Source of the DNA: Epiperipatus broadwayi
Taxonomy: Eukaryota; Onychophora; Udeonychophora; Euonychophora; Peripatidae
Assembly (NCBI GenBank): GCA_028023455.1
Contig: JAQFVV010000560.1
Coordinates: 16,001-80,000 of the forward strand
Direction of reading: 5' to 3'
Length of the DNA stretch: 64,000 nt
Part shown: positions 10,851-23,744 of the stretch, one piece after another
How positions within the stretch are numbered: the first letter of the stretch is position 1
Layout: each line of letters opens with the position of its first letter
The notes under the pieces: generated by a model
The model's database searches: none
What the model was told of the DNA's origin: nothing
Seen by the model: only the letters and a program-made list of their open reading frames with translations
Translations under genes and position numbers: made by a program

Positions 10851-13800
10851 TACTTCATAGATATAAGTTGGGCAAAGTATTTTAGTTATTCTGCTAAATC
10901 ATCTTCTTCCATTTGTAAGTATAATTTATAAGTTAGATCATCAAATTGTAGCAGGACATTCTATTCAAGTTACCTCATAATAATTAACTGTTGGTTGATT
11001 AATATTTACCTGAATGTAAGTTTAAATTTTCACTTTATTTAATGATTGCATTGTAGCTAAATCCTACAGATATAATATTATTTATTATATTATTATAAGT
11101 GTACAGTATAGATTTATTGAATCTGGAAATGACATTAGATGTTTCATGAGTTGATGTTGAATTTAGTATAATTTTCTCAATACATTCATTATATCAAATT
11201 GAAATATAACGTATGATTAGGTTTTTAAAAACCGTACCTATGATATGTTATTGAAGGAAGTCGATGGAATTATAATTTATTTATTTTATTTGTTTATTTA
11301 TGTCTTTAATTATAACATTAGAATTAATTACTTATTATTCATAAATTTGTAAATAAACGTTGATTTATAATTAAACTTACTGTGCCGTTGCTATTTGTCA
11401 TTCGTAAAATCAGAAATCATAAACCTTGGATAGAGCATACATTGAAGTACATACTATCGTCAACATGATATAAGAGTTTAGTGATATTTTGAGAAAACAT
11501 TTGGATGCTTTTCGTCTTTGGTAGTTTATGATGTGTAAGGTACAATAAAATCCCATTTACCTTTTCCATCATTTTAGCTTTGCGAAGTTGATTCTAGTAT
11601 ACAATACAAATTGATTATTAAACCTGTAAACAGATTTACCAGATAATGACATGATTGAATATATTTACTTAACGTTTTGTAAATTGTCATTTGTCAGTAT
11701 AATAAGAGTCTCAGTGATATAGTAAACTATAAAAAAAGAACCCAAGTATTTATGTTTATTTATTGCAAAGCTTTACCTGGACTAGCATTTGTATTAAAAA
11801 TCATATAGATGGTTTAAAATTTCATAATCTTATGTAGTTCCACAAATTATGCCATCTTGTACATGGTCGGCCATTGGGTCTCATACAATGAAAATCGCAA
11901 ATTAAGGTTTGAAAGATAATAACATTACATACTTATAATTTGTTTAATGTATTTTATCATACTACTATGATAGGTCTTCGCGGTACACCCTGGCTGCAAT
12001 CAAATTAAATCATAAAAAGTTTATGTTATATCATTAGTTTGGTCTGTGGTAAGTTGCTCCAGATTTTGGTTGTGGTCTTTGGTGCATAATATAGATGGCA
12101 TGATATGCTTTTGGTTACAGCTCTTAATAGCTGACAATGTGCAGTGGGAATTGATCGGTGATCGAAGTTACAATTCTTAGCGCACTTATGTTTTGGTGAT
12201 ATTATGTAGTTGGGACAACAATCGAACGGTTACAATATATATATATATATGACAAAGCACAATTTTATTATTGCAGCATCAAAAATAGGTCATTAAATGA
12301 ATTAATAATAATAAAAAGTAGCAGTGCTGATATATGGCAGAATAATCTGAATTAAGGTTGTGTTTCTACATGAAGATAATGAGGTGATTAAGAAGCATTG
12401 TTCTAGTGTACTGTTTAAAGAAGTTTAATTAGGTTTGGCACAGTCCTCAAAATTCTTTGGTGCAACTGATGTCAGAGGCCTATTATACGAAAATGATCCA
12501 GGGAAGATCAATTGTCCGAGAGATAGGTCATTAAAAATGTCCATAAGTTTGAACTCATTGCAACCCTCCTGACCAGAAGCACATAATCTTTAAAAAAATA
12601 AGTCAGCAATGCAGCCTAAAACTATGTCTTTAATGACATGAAGTGGAAGTTACTATTTTAAGACACATGAACTTCACTTGAATGCCATAATTTAGGCATT
12701 TAATGTTACACTATGTAATATATATGGGAAAAAGTTAATTTATACAAAATTGATTTTAAAATTACCCCCTCTCATTCTTTGCTATTTAAGATATTCCTCG
12801 CAAATTTTATAACTTTAGAATATTCAAGTCTTTGAAATATTACAAGTATAGTATTATAATATAGATAATATAAAAAACAATAACAATAAAAAATCACCAT
12901 TTCAGCATTAAGTGAGCGACATATAAAATACTAAATAGCATTAATTTTTCAGTGATTTAAAAGTTATATGTAAATACTACCTTTTTTGTTGCATAAAGAA
13001 AATCATGAAACTATATTAACTTAAGAAACAATCTGGTGAGTACATTAATTAAGAATGTATGTCAATCTAACTGAAAAGAGAGAGTTTTTTATTAACCTCG
13101 ACCCAAGGAGATCTGAGTAGATAGGAAAAAATAACTTAAAATAAAATAAAACATAGTTTAAAATTCAGAAAGTTATACCTAAACTAAAGAAATAATAGCA
13201 TATGACAGAATTTACATATATAAAAAAATTATTAGTATGAGAGCAAATTTCATAAACAATTAATAATAATACATAATTTAACAATTTATATAAGAAATCC
13301 AGATAGCCATACTTGAGATTAGTTTTAGAAAAGGTTAGATGTATATTTCATAGGTGGTTTTTAGGTTAAACACCTTGCTAGATTAAAAAGTCCATTTTGA
13401 AAGTTCAGCTCCAGCATTGCAAAATTAGCAGTATTAAATCAATTTTCAATGTAGTAGCAAGCTTCCATTAGGCATTCCTCCATTCTTAGATCATACATTT
13501 TATCATTTTTGGAGCCTCCATGATATGATTATTGGTGGTGAGAGACTGAGCATCAAGGGCGAGCAAAGCTGATTATTTTGACTACTTGACCAACATTTTG
13601 GAAAATAAAGTAGTGTAAAGTATTTTGGCAACAACTAGTCTACAAACTAGATTCCTCTAGCTGGTAAAAAATTGAACCATTATATACTGCCCTCAGGTAT
13701 TTAAGAAATGTTTTTAATATCCCCTTTTTTTATTTCATTCATGATTACTATTCAATATGAATTTTTTTCATTTCATTCACCTATTGTTTTGGAGATGCAA

Positions 13801-14390
13801 CCGTTAGATAATTTGTCCAAAAATATATTCAAATCTATTTTCAGATTAGAAATAGATTTGATAAAATGTTAATTGCAAGAGTAAAAATTCTTAATTTGAT
13901 TTCCTTTTTTAATTTTAGTACCGTTTAATTAGTCATCCTTTCCCAAAATTAGACAATGTAAAATTTCCACCTGTTTAATTATTTTTGGACAATTAACAGG
14001 GGCATACTCCATCTTGTATTTTTAAAAGAAAAAGAAATAGTTTTTTTTTTTTAAATAAAGAATTTAAACAAAAAATTTTATTGCAAAACCATCAATTATC
14101 ATATTTAATATAGAACAGACAATGATTAGGATCGGGTACCTTTATATCCATATCACTATCTATTCTAAGCAAAGTAAATTATAATATTGGCACTGTAATA
14201 TGGTGATTTATCATCTCCAGACAGATTAAATAAATTGGCTTTTACTGGCAAATCTATATATTTTAGGGCTATGCTATGTTAACCATGTGTGTGTGTGTGG
14301 AAATGGAGAATCAAACATATATAATCAAGCAATTTATTTGGGCTTTTAATTCATTAAAACATTTATTAAAAATTAAAACAAAAGACAAAA
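10851..14390. other. AT-rich DNA, no gene seen
   Basis: No recognisable protein, RNA or large repeat. A short TA run is at 12234-12250. Slightly less AT-rich patches near 12430-12660 and 13400-13690 could be old repeat or untranslated sequence, but they have no long frame and no familiar motif. Confidence 0.5.
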
Positions 14391-14392
14391 TA

Positions 14393-14462
<70 letters not shown>

Positions 14463-14466
14463 TAAT
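14390..14466. repeat. (AAT)n microsatellite
   Basis: About 24 uninterrupted AAT/TAA units. In translation this produces a spurious polyasparagine tract. Confidence 0.97.
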
Positions 14467-15016
14467 AATACTATTCTATGCACTTTGCTAACCAATTACA
14501 TTGCTCTTATAGCAATACCAAAATTGACTAATATTTAATATACAAATCATATATTTTCGAATATTGTGCTTTTATAATATCTTAAATATGATGCATTTTT
14601 AAAACATACTTTTATTAGCTTATTTATAAAACTTGGATGATGCCATAAATCAATCATCTTTTATACATATTACAATAATTTATACAACACTTATCTACTA
14701 TAATCAGTGTAAATCATCTAACATTAACTATACAAAATAAAGACGGCAGGGAAAAACAATAACCAAACTTTTATACTTATACTTATACTTATATACGTGA
14801 GGATTAAATAATATCTCCAAACTCAATCTAAATAATCTAATTGTCCCTAGATCATTTTTACCTTCAACTATAACAGACAAGGTTTAAATTCTTTATTTTT
14901 TTTTAAATAAACTTCATTAACAAAATTGAGGCATAATAAATACAATATTTTTAAAATAATAATTTATAGCATCATGCACACATCCGTATATCTTTAATCA
15001 CCTATAAAATAATTTA
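14467..15016. other. AT-rich flank upstream of the LINE
   Basis: No feature is seen except a minor repeated ACTTAT word at about 14770-14790. Confidence 0.5.
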
Positions 15017-16902
15017 TATACCTTGATGATCCAATGCTTTAATCACTGAAGAAATGTGTATAGAATCGAATGCCTTTTCATAATCTACAAATCCAAAACA
15101 TAATGACAACTCATATTCATTTGTCCTTACTATGAATACTCTCAATACCTGGATATGATCTATAGTACTAAAACCACTTTTAAATCCAGCTTGTTCTCAT
15201 GGTTGGTGGAAATCCAAAGTTCTTTGTAGACGAGTTGTAATTATCTTGGTAAAAATTTTATATAAAACTGATAAAAGGCTGATAGGTCTGTAATTTCTAA
15301 GATCTTCTTTATCACATTTTTAAAATATTAATATTATTACTGCATTCTTCCAAACTTCCAGTACATCTTTATCATTTAGACATTTGGTATATAACTTTGC
15401 TAAAATTGTTTCAATTTCTTCACCTGCTTCTTTTAATATATCAATTATAATTCCATCATTTCCTGGAGCCTTTCCTTCCTTCATACACTTATATGCATGT
15501 CTCACTTCTTCATTTAAAATTCTGGGCAATTCAGAAGATGTAATAGATATAGGAGGTACTTGTTCTTTATTACTATATAATTCTTGATAAAAATCTTCTA
15601 CCAATTTCATGATGTCATCTCTCTTTTTAGTAATAATTCCCTCTTTTTTTCTTATTGCAGATATAAATTTCCTAACAATACCAAAATATTGTTTAACATT
15701 TTTGAGACTTTTATTTTCTACAGCTTTCCTTGCTATTTCACAGTTATACTTTCTTATATCATTTTCAACTCTTTTCCATACCATTTTACAAAATTCGAGA
15801 TATTCAATTCTTTTTAATACATCATTTTTGTATATCTTCATATTCCTTCTTTTCTTCATAAATTCTATAGTCTCAGTAGAAATTTTATTAGTCAATTGCT
15901 GCTTTTTTCTACCAGCTATGTTTGTTGTAGTTTTTAAAAGTGTATCAGTTATTTTCATATTAATTTCATTCAAATCTGAATCATATTCAAAATCTCTTAT
16001 CACTTGAAACCTATTTGTAAGTTCTAATTTAAATTCATTAGAATGTTTCTGAAGATTAGGAATATCAACTGTAAATATCATTTTTCTTTATAATTTTTGT
16101 CTCTCTAGATTTACATTAACATGTAACTTACACCTTACTAATCGATGATCACTTCCTGCATTAAATTTATTAAGAACATTACAATCTTGAAATATGTATT
16201 TTCTGTTAGTCAAAATATAATCCAATTCTGCTGTACCTTCATTTGGATGCTTCCATGTCCATTTCATTTTAACATTTTTTTCAAAAAATGAATTCATAAT
16301 ATAAAGTTTTTCTTTTTCTGCAAACTCCACAAGTCTATGTCCTCTCTCATTTCTATTACCATAACCAAAATTACCTACAGCAATTTCATCTTTCATTTGT
16401 CTACCAATTCTAGCCTGAAAGTTTCCCATAACAATTTTAAAATGTTGTTTACTCTGATCAAAAGCCTTTTGTACATCCATATAAAAATCTTCTACTAATT
16501 CATCACTATGACAACTTGTTGGGGCATAACCTGAATTATCTGCATTTGGTATCTGCTATTAAGTTGTATAACTAATCTTGCCACTCTGTCCGATACACCA
16601 TCAATCTCCACAATACTGTTCTTCCACTTTTTATTTATAATGAATCCTACTCCACTTGTATTTCCAATATGTGTGCCTTTATAATAGAGTATATGTCCTC
16701 TTTTTAAATCAATTGTTTCTTCTCCTCTTCTTCTAACTTCACAAAGTCCAATAATGTCCCATTTAATGTAAGACATTTCTTCTTCTAATTCTTGCAATCT
16801 TCCTTCACTTGAAAGTGATCTGCAGTTGTAAATACCTAAATAAAAAGTTGTCATCACATGGCAGCCTGGGTCCACAATCAGGGGATTCTTAGCACCCTCC
16901 AC
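15017..16902 (-). pseudogene. RTE LINE pol pseudogene: endonuclease and N-terminal half of reverse transcriptase
   Basis: Read on the minus strand from 16902, the protein starts with an AP-endonuclease-like domain. It has YNCRSL, the catalytic glutamate in GLCEVRR, SGVGFIINKKW, and SDHRL (about 16145). A frameshift near 16530 separates the first piece (16495-16902) from the second (16088-16480), and a further break near 16085 precedes the third (15320-16081). The usual GDxNA block reads GNFQAR here, so the active-site aspartate is replaced by asparagine. The third piece covers the linker and the start of the reverse transcriptase, including GKAPGNDGI. RT sequence continues through about 15300-15017 with further breaks, including a block matching VDYEKAFDSI. 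It ends at the inversion breakpoint. The protein would have nicked target DNA and copied LINE RNA. This copy is dead. Confidence 0.87.
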
Positions 16903-17290
16903 CTTCGGCCACCAACTGCTGCCTTGGTTGGTGACTTTACAGCCTCCTTGGAATAAGGGTCATGCTTTATTTTTGTCTTTCATAATTGTATATATGTATT
17001 GGAAAAATATTTATTATTTACACATACATTCATTCTGCCTTATCAGTGACTGAAAATTAAGACCATGGTGTTTCTTGATCTTAAACTCAGAGGTAAAAAG
17101 CCAATAAACTCACCACACTGGCTAATGTGTGTTGGTGAGCAGCCCATCCATGTTTGTATACTATATAAATAATCACATAGTAATAACAGCTGCAATGACA
17201 AAAACATAAGCAGTGGACATTAGGAATTTTCCCTGCTCGGTTCCTTTAAGGCCTCCAAGAGGAATCAAAGGGTCTCCTTTCAGTTAATAG
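16903..17290 (-). promoter_or_regulatory. RTE LINE 5' untranslated region
   Basis: About 390 bp upstream of the LINE start codon match the region 55815-56201 of the other copy at good but imperfect identity. In LINEs this region normally carries the internal promoter. I cannot identify specific promoter boxes. It is markedly less AT-rich than its surroundings. Its outer end forms the inversion junction. Confidence 0.6.
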
Positions 17291-17603
17291 AATATTTATA
17301 AAAATGCAACAGCAACAATTAGATTACATAATTATACTGGAAAAATGAACATCGAGAAAAGTGTAAGACAAGGTGATTCCATATCTCCAAAACTCTTTAC
17401 AGCAGTGCTGCAAGAAGTATTTTGTGGATTAAAATGGGAAACTAAAGGAGTGAAAGTAAATGGAGAGTATTTAAGACATTTAGATTTCACAGATGATGTA
17501 GTTGTTTTTTGCAAATAATGCTTCAGAGCTGCAGGAAATGTTGTAGGAGTTAGTAGATGAAAGTAGAAAAGTAGAACTAAAGATAAATGTTAAAAAGACT
17601 ACC
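17291..17603 (+). pseudogene. RTE LINE reverse-transcriptase fragment (direct part of the inverted insertion)
   Basis: The plus-strand fragment is homologous to 58116-58424. It starts at IYKNATATIRL and continues through GDSISPKLFTAVLQEVFCGLKW to the polymerase catalytic block, which reads FTDDVV (17486-17497) where FADD is standard. The glutamate codon after VLQ is intact here but is a stop in the other copy, so this copy preserves the ancestral reading at that site. It then shifts frame near 17510 and ends abruptly at about 17603 inside the post-catalytic region, where an unrelated hammerhead-like sequence begins. Confidence 0.85.
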
Positions 17604-17665
17604 TTTTATAACTCTGTGCATGGCTTGTGTGACCAAGTCGAAACGTCAGTATATTAATATTAAAA
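17604..17665 (+). ncRNA. Degenerate hammerhead-like motif (PLE terminal relic)
   Basis: GGCTTG and CAAGTC can form a six-pair stem (one G-U) directly before GAAACGTC, the arrangement found at the hammerhead of Penelope-like elements. The box that should read CTGATGA reads CTGTGCA here. The motif starts exactly where the LINE homology stops, which suggests a PLE terminus inserted into or recombined with the LINE. It is probably catalytically dead. Confidence 0.35.
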
Positions 17666-17721
17666 GTTTTTAACATGGATGAGCCTGCAATATATGTATT
17701 TTATATATTTAACCCGTGCAA

Positions 17722-17825
17722 ATCTTCGTTTTAACATATATATATATATATATATATAAACACTGTGTAGTTGATCTTCGTTTTAACATATATATATATA
17801 TATATATATAAACACTGTGTAGTTG
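17722..17825 (+). repeat. Two-copy tandem repeat of 52 bp containing (TA)n
   Basis: The unit begins ATCTTCGTTTTAACA, continues through (TA)n and ends ACACTGTGTAGTTG. It occurs at 17722 and again at 17774 with essentially no changes outside the TA tract. Confidence 0.85.
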
Positions 17826-17889
17826 AGCTAAAGTTCAAATTTCAAATTAGCAACAGTTCATATTGAAAAATGTCACATGGAATTTTATT

Positions 17890-18080
17890 TTAGGTAAGTC
17901 CTTTTATCTGACTTATAATCCACTGGACTATGTTCGAATCCTGTTCCATGTTTATATAGCAATTCAAATTTTATCATCGATAGTCTTCACTATAATCTAA
18001 GTTGTTTCCTTAGTTTATTGTAGCATAAATTTAGCATCTTATCCTGCATGGATGGGTTGATGCTGATTTTAATTTAATTC
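17890..18080 (+). mobile_element. Possible tRNA-derived SINE remnant
   Basis: A box-B-like GTTCGAATCC lies at about 17932-17941, preceded by an anticodon-arm-like stretch (CTGACTTATAATCCACT). Box A is not convincing. The downstream body is unassigned. Weak call. Confidence 0.3.
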
Positions 18081-19035
18081 AAATTTAACTTTTATGATTA
18101 TTTGGAAAAACCATTTCATCTCCATGATGTTTTTTTTATAATTTTTAGTTGTTGTAATTCATTACTATGATTTGTAAAGTAAATTTTTACAAAATGTGTA
18201 ATTTATCCATATTGATTCAAGCAGTTTTGTCCTTACTTCCTGTTATTATTTTCGTCTTTGGGGATATGATATTTTCAATAGCTGTCATTCTATAGTTTTG
18301 AATGGTGGGTTTGAAGTCAGGTTTACTATGTTAGATTTACCGTAATGTGAGTTGACTAGACAATGTCATTTTAAATTCTGTTTTTGAAGAAAAAAAACAT
18401 TTGTTTATATATTATGTTGTTTCTTAGAGTAAGGATTTTCAATTTTGTTTTATATTTTATTATTTTACCACGTTAATGTGAGTTCACATTTTTATTTCAA
18501 TTATTGATGTCATTTTAATATATGCATGGTTTATGTAATGGGTTAATAAACCATAAAAATAATTATTTATTACCTTTGATTTTTTAAGTTTGATCATTTT
18601 TCATCAGTATTGTTAAGAATATAATTTTGAATGACAAATTGAAACAAAATTATTAATATATAATTATGGTTTTAGTTTATTCAAATGTGTAATTCTTAAT
18701 TAATATTAAATATAAAAGATATTGGTAAGACACGTGTTTAACGTTTATGTATGTATCTTTATTATAGGTATTTGTAATTGGTTTTTATTGGTGATAATAG
18801 TCATTAACAAAGATGAATGTCTTGAGTTTGTCATGGTATATAAGATGTCAACTAACAACATCTTTGTATATGTATTTGGGGGATTTTTAAAACACTGAGT
18901 GTAATAAATTATGTACTTGTTTAGAATTAACATTCCAAATTATTGAACAATATTCAATGATAAAAAAAAAACAATGACAATAATAATTTGAATTTTGCAT
19001 AATCACCAAAACCATGCTTAAAGATGACATCCATA
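18081..19035. other. AT-rich DNA, no gene seen
   Basis: No domain-bearing frame, RNA gene or large repeat is seen. Confidence 0.5.
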
Positions 19036-19528
<493 letters not shown>

Positions 19529-20106
19529 TCAAATGAAAGACAACAAAATCAAAAAGTATATTCAATCATATTTATTCATTATTATATAATTCATCAATGC
19601 TGATACCAGGAAGTACAGGTCAATACCTATAAAAAACATTAATAAAATATTTATATTGAATTTAAATGTTAAAGGTAATATTTTTCTAGATACAAAAATC
19701 TAATAGATAACAACTAAAAAGTAATACAATTTTTAATCTAAAACAAAAACTTACTCAACAATGTTAAAATAGCCATAGTATATCTACTCACTAATTTGGC
19801 ATAATCATTTAGTCCCTAAGGTTATTCTATCATTGAATTTATGATCTATTTAGCTAAACTTGGTTAAAGTGTGATTGTATTAGCAAAGTGAATTTTTGTT
19901 TAAATCTGGATCCCAAAAGTCCAGCATTTAATAATTTCCATTATTTCTAATGCTTAAACTTTTTTTATGAATTCATTATTAATTTTTCTTTTTATTATTT
20001 GTCTTAGGTGATTTAAAGAATGATAGAATGATTATCTCAGGATCCAATTATTATGTATTACTGATCACTTTTTTCCCAATAGTAAATATTCTATGAATTC
20101 TCTTCA

Positions 20107-20365
<259 letters not shown>

Positions 20366-20786
20366 AACTCATTCCCAGCAATTAATTTTATATAATAAAG
20401 TATGATTAATATTGTATTGCTAGTTTATTATGCAAATGAAGTACTGTCAAATCAAAACACAAGATAATCATCTTTTAAGCAAAGAAGAATCTGACATCTC
20501 TTTATCTCAATTTCTTTATAGAGATTAATCAGAAGCTATTTTGACAGAAAGCATAAATATTTTGAATTTATTTATATTATTTTAACTTTTTACAGAAAAA
20601 AACAACCACAGATTGACATTCATGGCTTTAAGACACTCAAACAAACATCAGTTTTTATGTTACCATAGTGTTTTATGCTTATTTTAAAGCTTAAACAGTA
20701 TTGACCTAAGAATCTACTATAATGGGTCAAATCTGCTTTCCTAGATTCTGATTGTTTAGTTCTCATTTTGACTAAAAGAAAAGCAC

Positions 20787-21115
20787 CTGTCAATAATTTT
20801 CTTTGCTCCAACCTCTTTGTTTTGCTTTTCAAAATGAAAATGAATGTTTTGGAGTGTCTTTTATTTTTTGTGCAAATTATATATTAATTTTGATAAAATA
20901 TGCTGAAAATATAATTATTTTAGAAAAAAAGTAAATTGAGGAGGAAACAAGTGCTAAAAACAAATTTTGACAACAGTCAACAATTTTCCTCACCCCAAGC
21001 TCTTTATTTGATTTTCAAACAAAAAATGAATGTTTTGAAAATTTTCTTGGTATTTTTTACATATTATAATGTATTTTGATAAAATATGCTGAAAATATAA
21101 TTATTTTAGAAAATT
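20787..21115 (+). repeat. Two-copy direct repeat, period about 186 bp
   Basis: A segment ending TGATAAAATATGCTGAAAAT at 20891 recurs ending at 21077, with about 140 bp of clear homology upstream in each copy and moderate divergence. A 70-codon frame overlaps the first copy on the minus strand but is not conserved in the second, so it is not a gene. Confidence 0.7.
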
Positions 21116-21773
21116 AGGAACATTTTAGTAAAAAGTTATATATTTCTACACTGAAGTAAATTCAGAAATAAATAAATGATGTCTGCAACACTTTCTATTC
21201 TGTTACAAACTTTCTTTTTAGGTCTTCAGCTATTGAATATTTTTATAATTATAAATAGAAAATGACTTTTGAAAAAAAACTTTCATTCACTTTCATAATA
21301 TGACAAATTATTAGCATCCTTTTTACAAACAAAAGTAAAATGAATATAATATTAAAATATGTATATATTTTTATTGCTGATGTTATAATTGACCAATCAA
21401 AAGTAAGAATACTTTAACTCTCTTGTCCAATAAAAAAACTGTTGAGTTAAAAAAACATTTTCAGTGAAAGAGTTAATTGACATGTAAGAAATCATTCAGT
21501 TTATATCTTGTCAATTTTGATTCAAATAATATGTGTAAATAATAAACATTTCAATATTAAATAGTAAATTCCATTTATTACATAGTATTAATTGCTGAAA
21601 ATGTTTATATTTATTTATTTCATTATTTGTATTGATATTGACAAGATATAAATTGAAAAAAAAAATTCAAATATCAATAAAATAATATAAAACAGTTTCT
21701 TTTAAAATTATTTTAGATTAATTGTTTTAAAGAAATGGAGGTAAAGAAAGAAGTCAATCACTTCTTTAAACCA
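21116..21773. other. AT-rich DNA, no gene seen
   Basis: No feature supported. A pair of similar phrases (CAGTTTATATCTTGTCAATTTT and its complement, near 21499 and 21640) gives a weak inverted repeat. Confidence 0.45.

Positions 21774-21841
<68 letters not shown>
21774..21841. repeat. Paired (TA)n arrays
   Basis: Two TA arrays are separated by CTAA, directly upstream of the first fold-back element. Confidence 0.95.
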
Positions 21842-21844
<3 letters not shown>

Positions 21845-21871
21845 GTAACTTGCTTTTAAGGTTGCACTAAA

Positions 21872-22521
21872 ATGTTCACTAGATGGAGCTTATCACTAGC
21901 TGCAAACAATCTTTAACTTTAAGTGCAGAAAAATAAAGAATTCTAAGTCTCTATCAGAAAAATTTTATCCCCAGACCAATTGGTTTTCAGCTTATGGCTT
22001 ACTACAGTGAGGTGATAAAATTTCAGATACAAGATTTAAACTTCCAACTCAAATGAAAACATTTATTTAATATGTTACGTTCAATTTTAAATTTGAACTT
22101 TTCAGGATGTAAAGGTCTTCAAACCAGATAGCTAAATGTGTCTGAACTCAGTTCAGTTTCACCAGATATTCATAGCCAAAATAATATAACATCATAAAAG
22201 CCTTCAATGGTACACTTATAATGCATTGGCTATTGATATAATGGTGAAATTAAACTGAGTTCAAAGTAATATAGCTACCTGGTTTGTAAGGCTAAGTTTA
22301 AAGACATTTACATGTCAGAAAAGTTCAGATTTTCAAATTTCACTTGAGTTGGAATTTTAGATGTAGTGTCTGAAATCTTAACACTTCACTGATGTGAGCC
22401 ATAAGTGAACCAATGGGTCTGGGGATGATGATTTTCTGATAGAGACATTCATTTTTTTTTCTTTTTCAGCACTTATAATTAAAGCTTGTTTGGAGCTAGT
22501 GGTGAGCTCCATCTAGTGAAC
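21872..22521. mobile_element. Fold-back element 1 (long terminal inverted repeats)
   Basis: Imperfect arms of about 320 bp (about 21872-22185 and 22205-22521) begin and end with GTTCACTAGATGGAGCT and its complement. The centre is a short AT-rich loop near 22195. No open frame is present, so this is a non-autonomous element. The inner half of each arm is homologous to fold-back element 2. I see no clear target-site duplication and cannot place it in a transposon superfamily. Confidence 0.75.
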
Positions 22522-22528
22522 ATATATG

Positions 22529-23385
22529 TTAACAGATGGCATTCTACCAAAAACACCGTCAAGCGTAGTTTTCTGTTTACATAAACGTCACAGCGAGCAT
22601 TCACTATCTCTAGCTTTAATTCCACTTTCAGATCATGATTTCAAGCTATTTGCTATAGTCAGTGAAAGACAGGAATAAGAAACTAGATCTAAACACAAAC
22701 TCTGAGCATTTATGAAACAGTTTCTATTTAGCTTGCAAGTGTGAATCTTTTAGACACGTTAATGTCTTCAAACTCAGCATAGCAAGCCAGATAGCTACAT
22801 TGGTCAGATCTCAGTTCAGCATCACCACATAGTAGAAGCCTCTGCAATATACATCATTGCAAGAAAGACCTCAAAGGTACATTTATAAAAAAAAAAAAAA
22901 AACACAAGTTGAAAAACTTGCTAATGCTTGTATTTATGATAACAGATGCAAGTTTTTTAACTTGTGTTTTTTTTGTTTTTCATAAATATACCTTTGAGGT
23001 CTCTCTTGCAATGATGTATATTGCAGAGGCTTCTACTATGTGGTGATGCTGAACTGAGACCAGACCCATGTAGCTATCTGGCTTGCTATGCTGAGTTTGA
23101 AGACATTAACGTGTCTAAAAAATTCATGCTTGCAAGCTGAATAGAAACTGTTTCATAAATGCTCAGAGTTTGTGCTTAGATCTAGTTTCTTATTCTTTCA
23201 CTGACGATAGCAAATAGCTTGAAATCATGATCTGAAAGTGGAATTAAATTTAGAGATAGTGAATGCTCACTCTGACATTTATGTAAACAGAAAACTACGC
23301 TTGATGGCGTTTTTGGTAGAACGCCGTCTGTTATCATAAATACAAGCATTAGCAAGTTTTTTTTTAACTTGTGTTTTTTTTTGTT
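22529..23385. mobile_element. Fold-back element 2, related to element 1
   Basis: Arms of about 390 bp (22529-22916 and about 22950-23334) show high identity. The ends read TGTTAACAGATGGC and its complement, similar to element 1 (GTTxACxAGATGG). Shared internal phrases include CAGATAGCTA, CTCAGTTCAG and GGTACA. The loop contains AACTTGCTAATGCTTG flanked by A or T runs. A complement of that loop recurs just outside the right arm (about 23327-23380), so the true terminus may lie near 23385. No coding capacity. Confidence 0.78.
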
Positions 23386-23454
23386 GAACAGATATGTAAA
23401 ACGCTGGAAGAAATAAAAAAAACTTACCTATTGTAGAAGATGAGTCCATATCTA

Positions 23455-23455
23455 A

Positions 23456-23495
<40 letters not shown>

Positions 23496-23552
23496 TTAGC
23501 ATATTGATTATATATATATATTTGATATATATATATATATATATAATCAAAC
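23455..23552. repeat. Two adjacent (TA)n hairpins
   Basis: CTAAAAC-(TA)n-GTTTTAG and then TTGATTA-(TA)n-TAATCAA form two perfect hairpins with TA cores, next to the palindromic PLE. Confidence 0.85.
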
Positions 23553-23744
23553 TGCCTAACACTATACTAGCAAAAGTAAATATGCAAAACCATAAAACAA
23601 TAAAATACTAGATTAAATTGAAAACTTTTACCAATATCCTTACACAACCATGGTTTCATCTACTACAATTAGACCTTTTCAAGAGAAAATAAAATTAAAG
23701 GAAATAACATATATATATATATATATATATATAAACAAACAAAC

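Larger units (their letters stand above)
15017..17603. mobile_element. RTE-type LINE with 5' inversion
   Basis: One LINE copy is split into two oppositely oriented pieces. The segment 15017-17290 is the 5' untranslated region, endonuclease and first half of the reverse transcriptase on the minus strand, with its 5' end at 17290. Immediately abutting at 17291, the next part of the same element runs on the plus strand to about 17603. Compared with the copy at 55796-59076, the inverted piece covers the equivalent of about 55815-58091 and the direct piece about 58116-58424. About 25 bp is therefore lost at the breakpoint and nothing is duplicated. This is the structure expected from twin priming during reverse transcription. 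The 3' part of the element is missing beyond 17603. Confidence 0.85.

Noticed and set aside
15384-16007. Plus-strand frames of 67-132 codons
   Set aside because: Antisense of the RTE LINE polyprotein. The equivalent antisense frame at 57098-57496 in the other copy confirms the origin.
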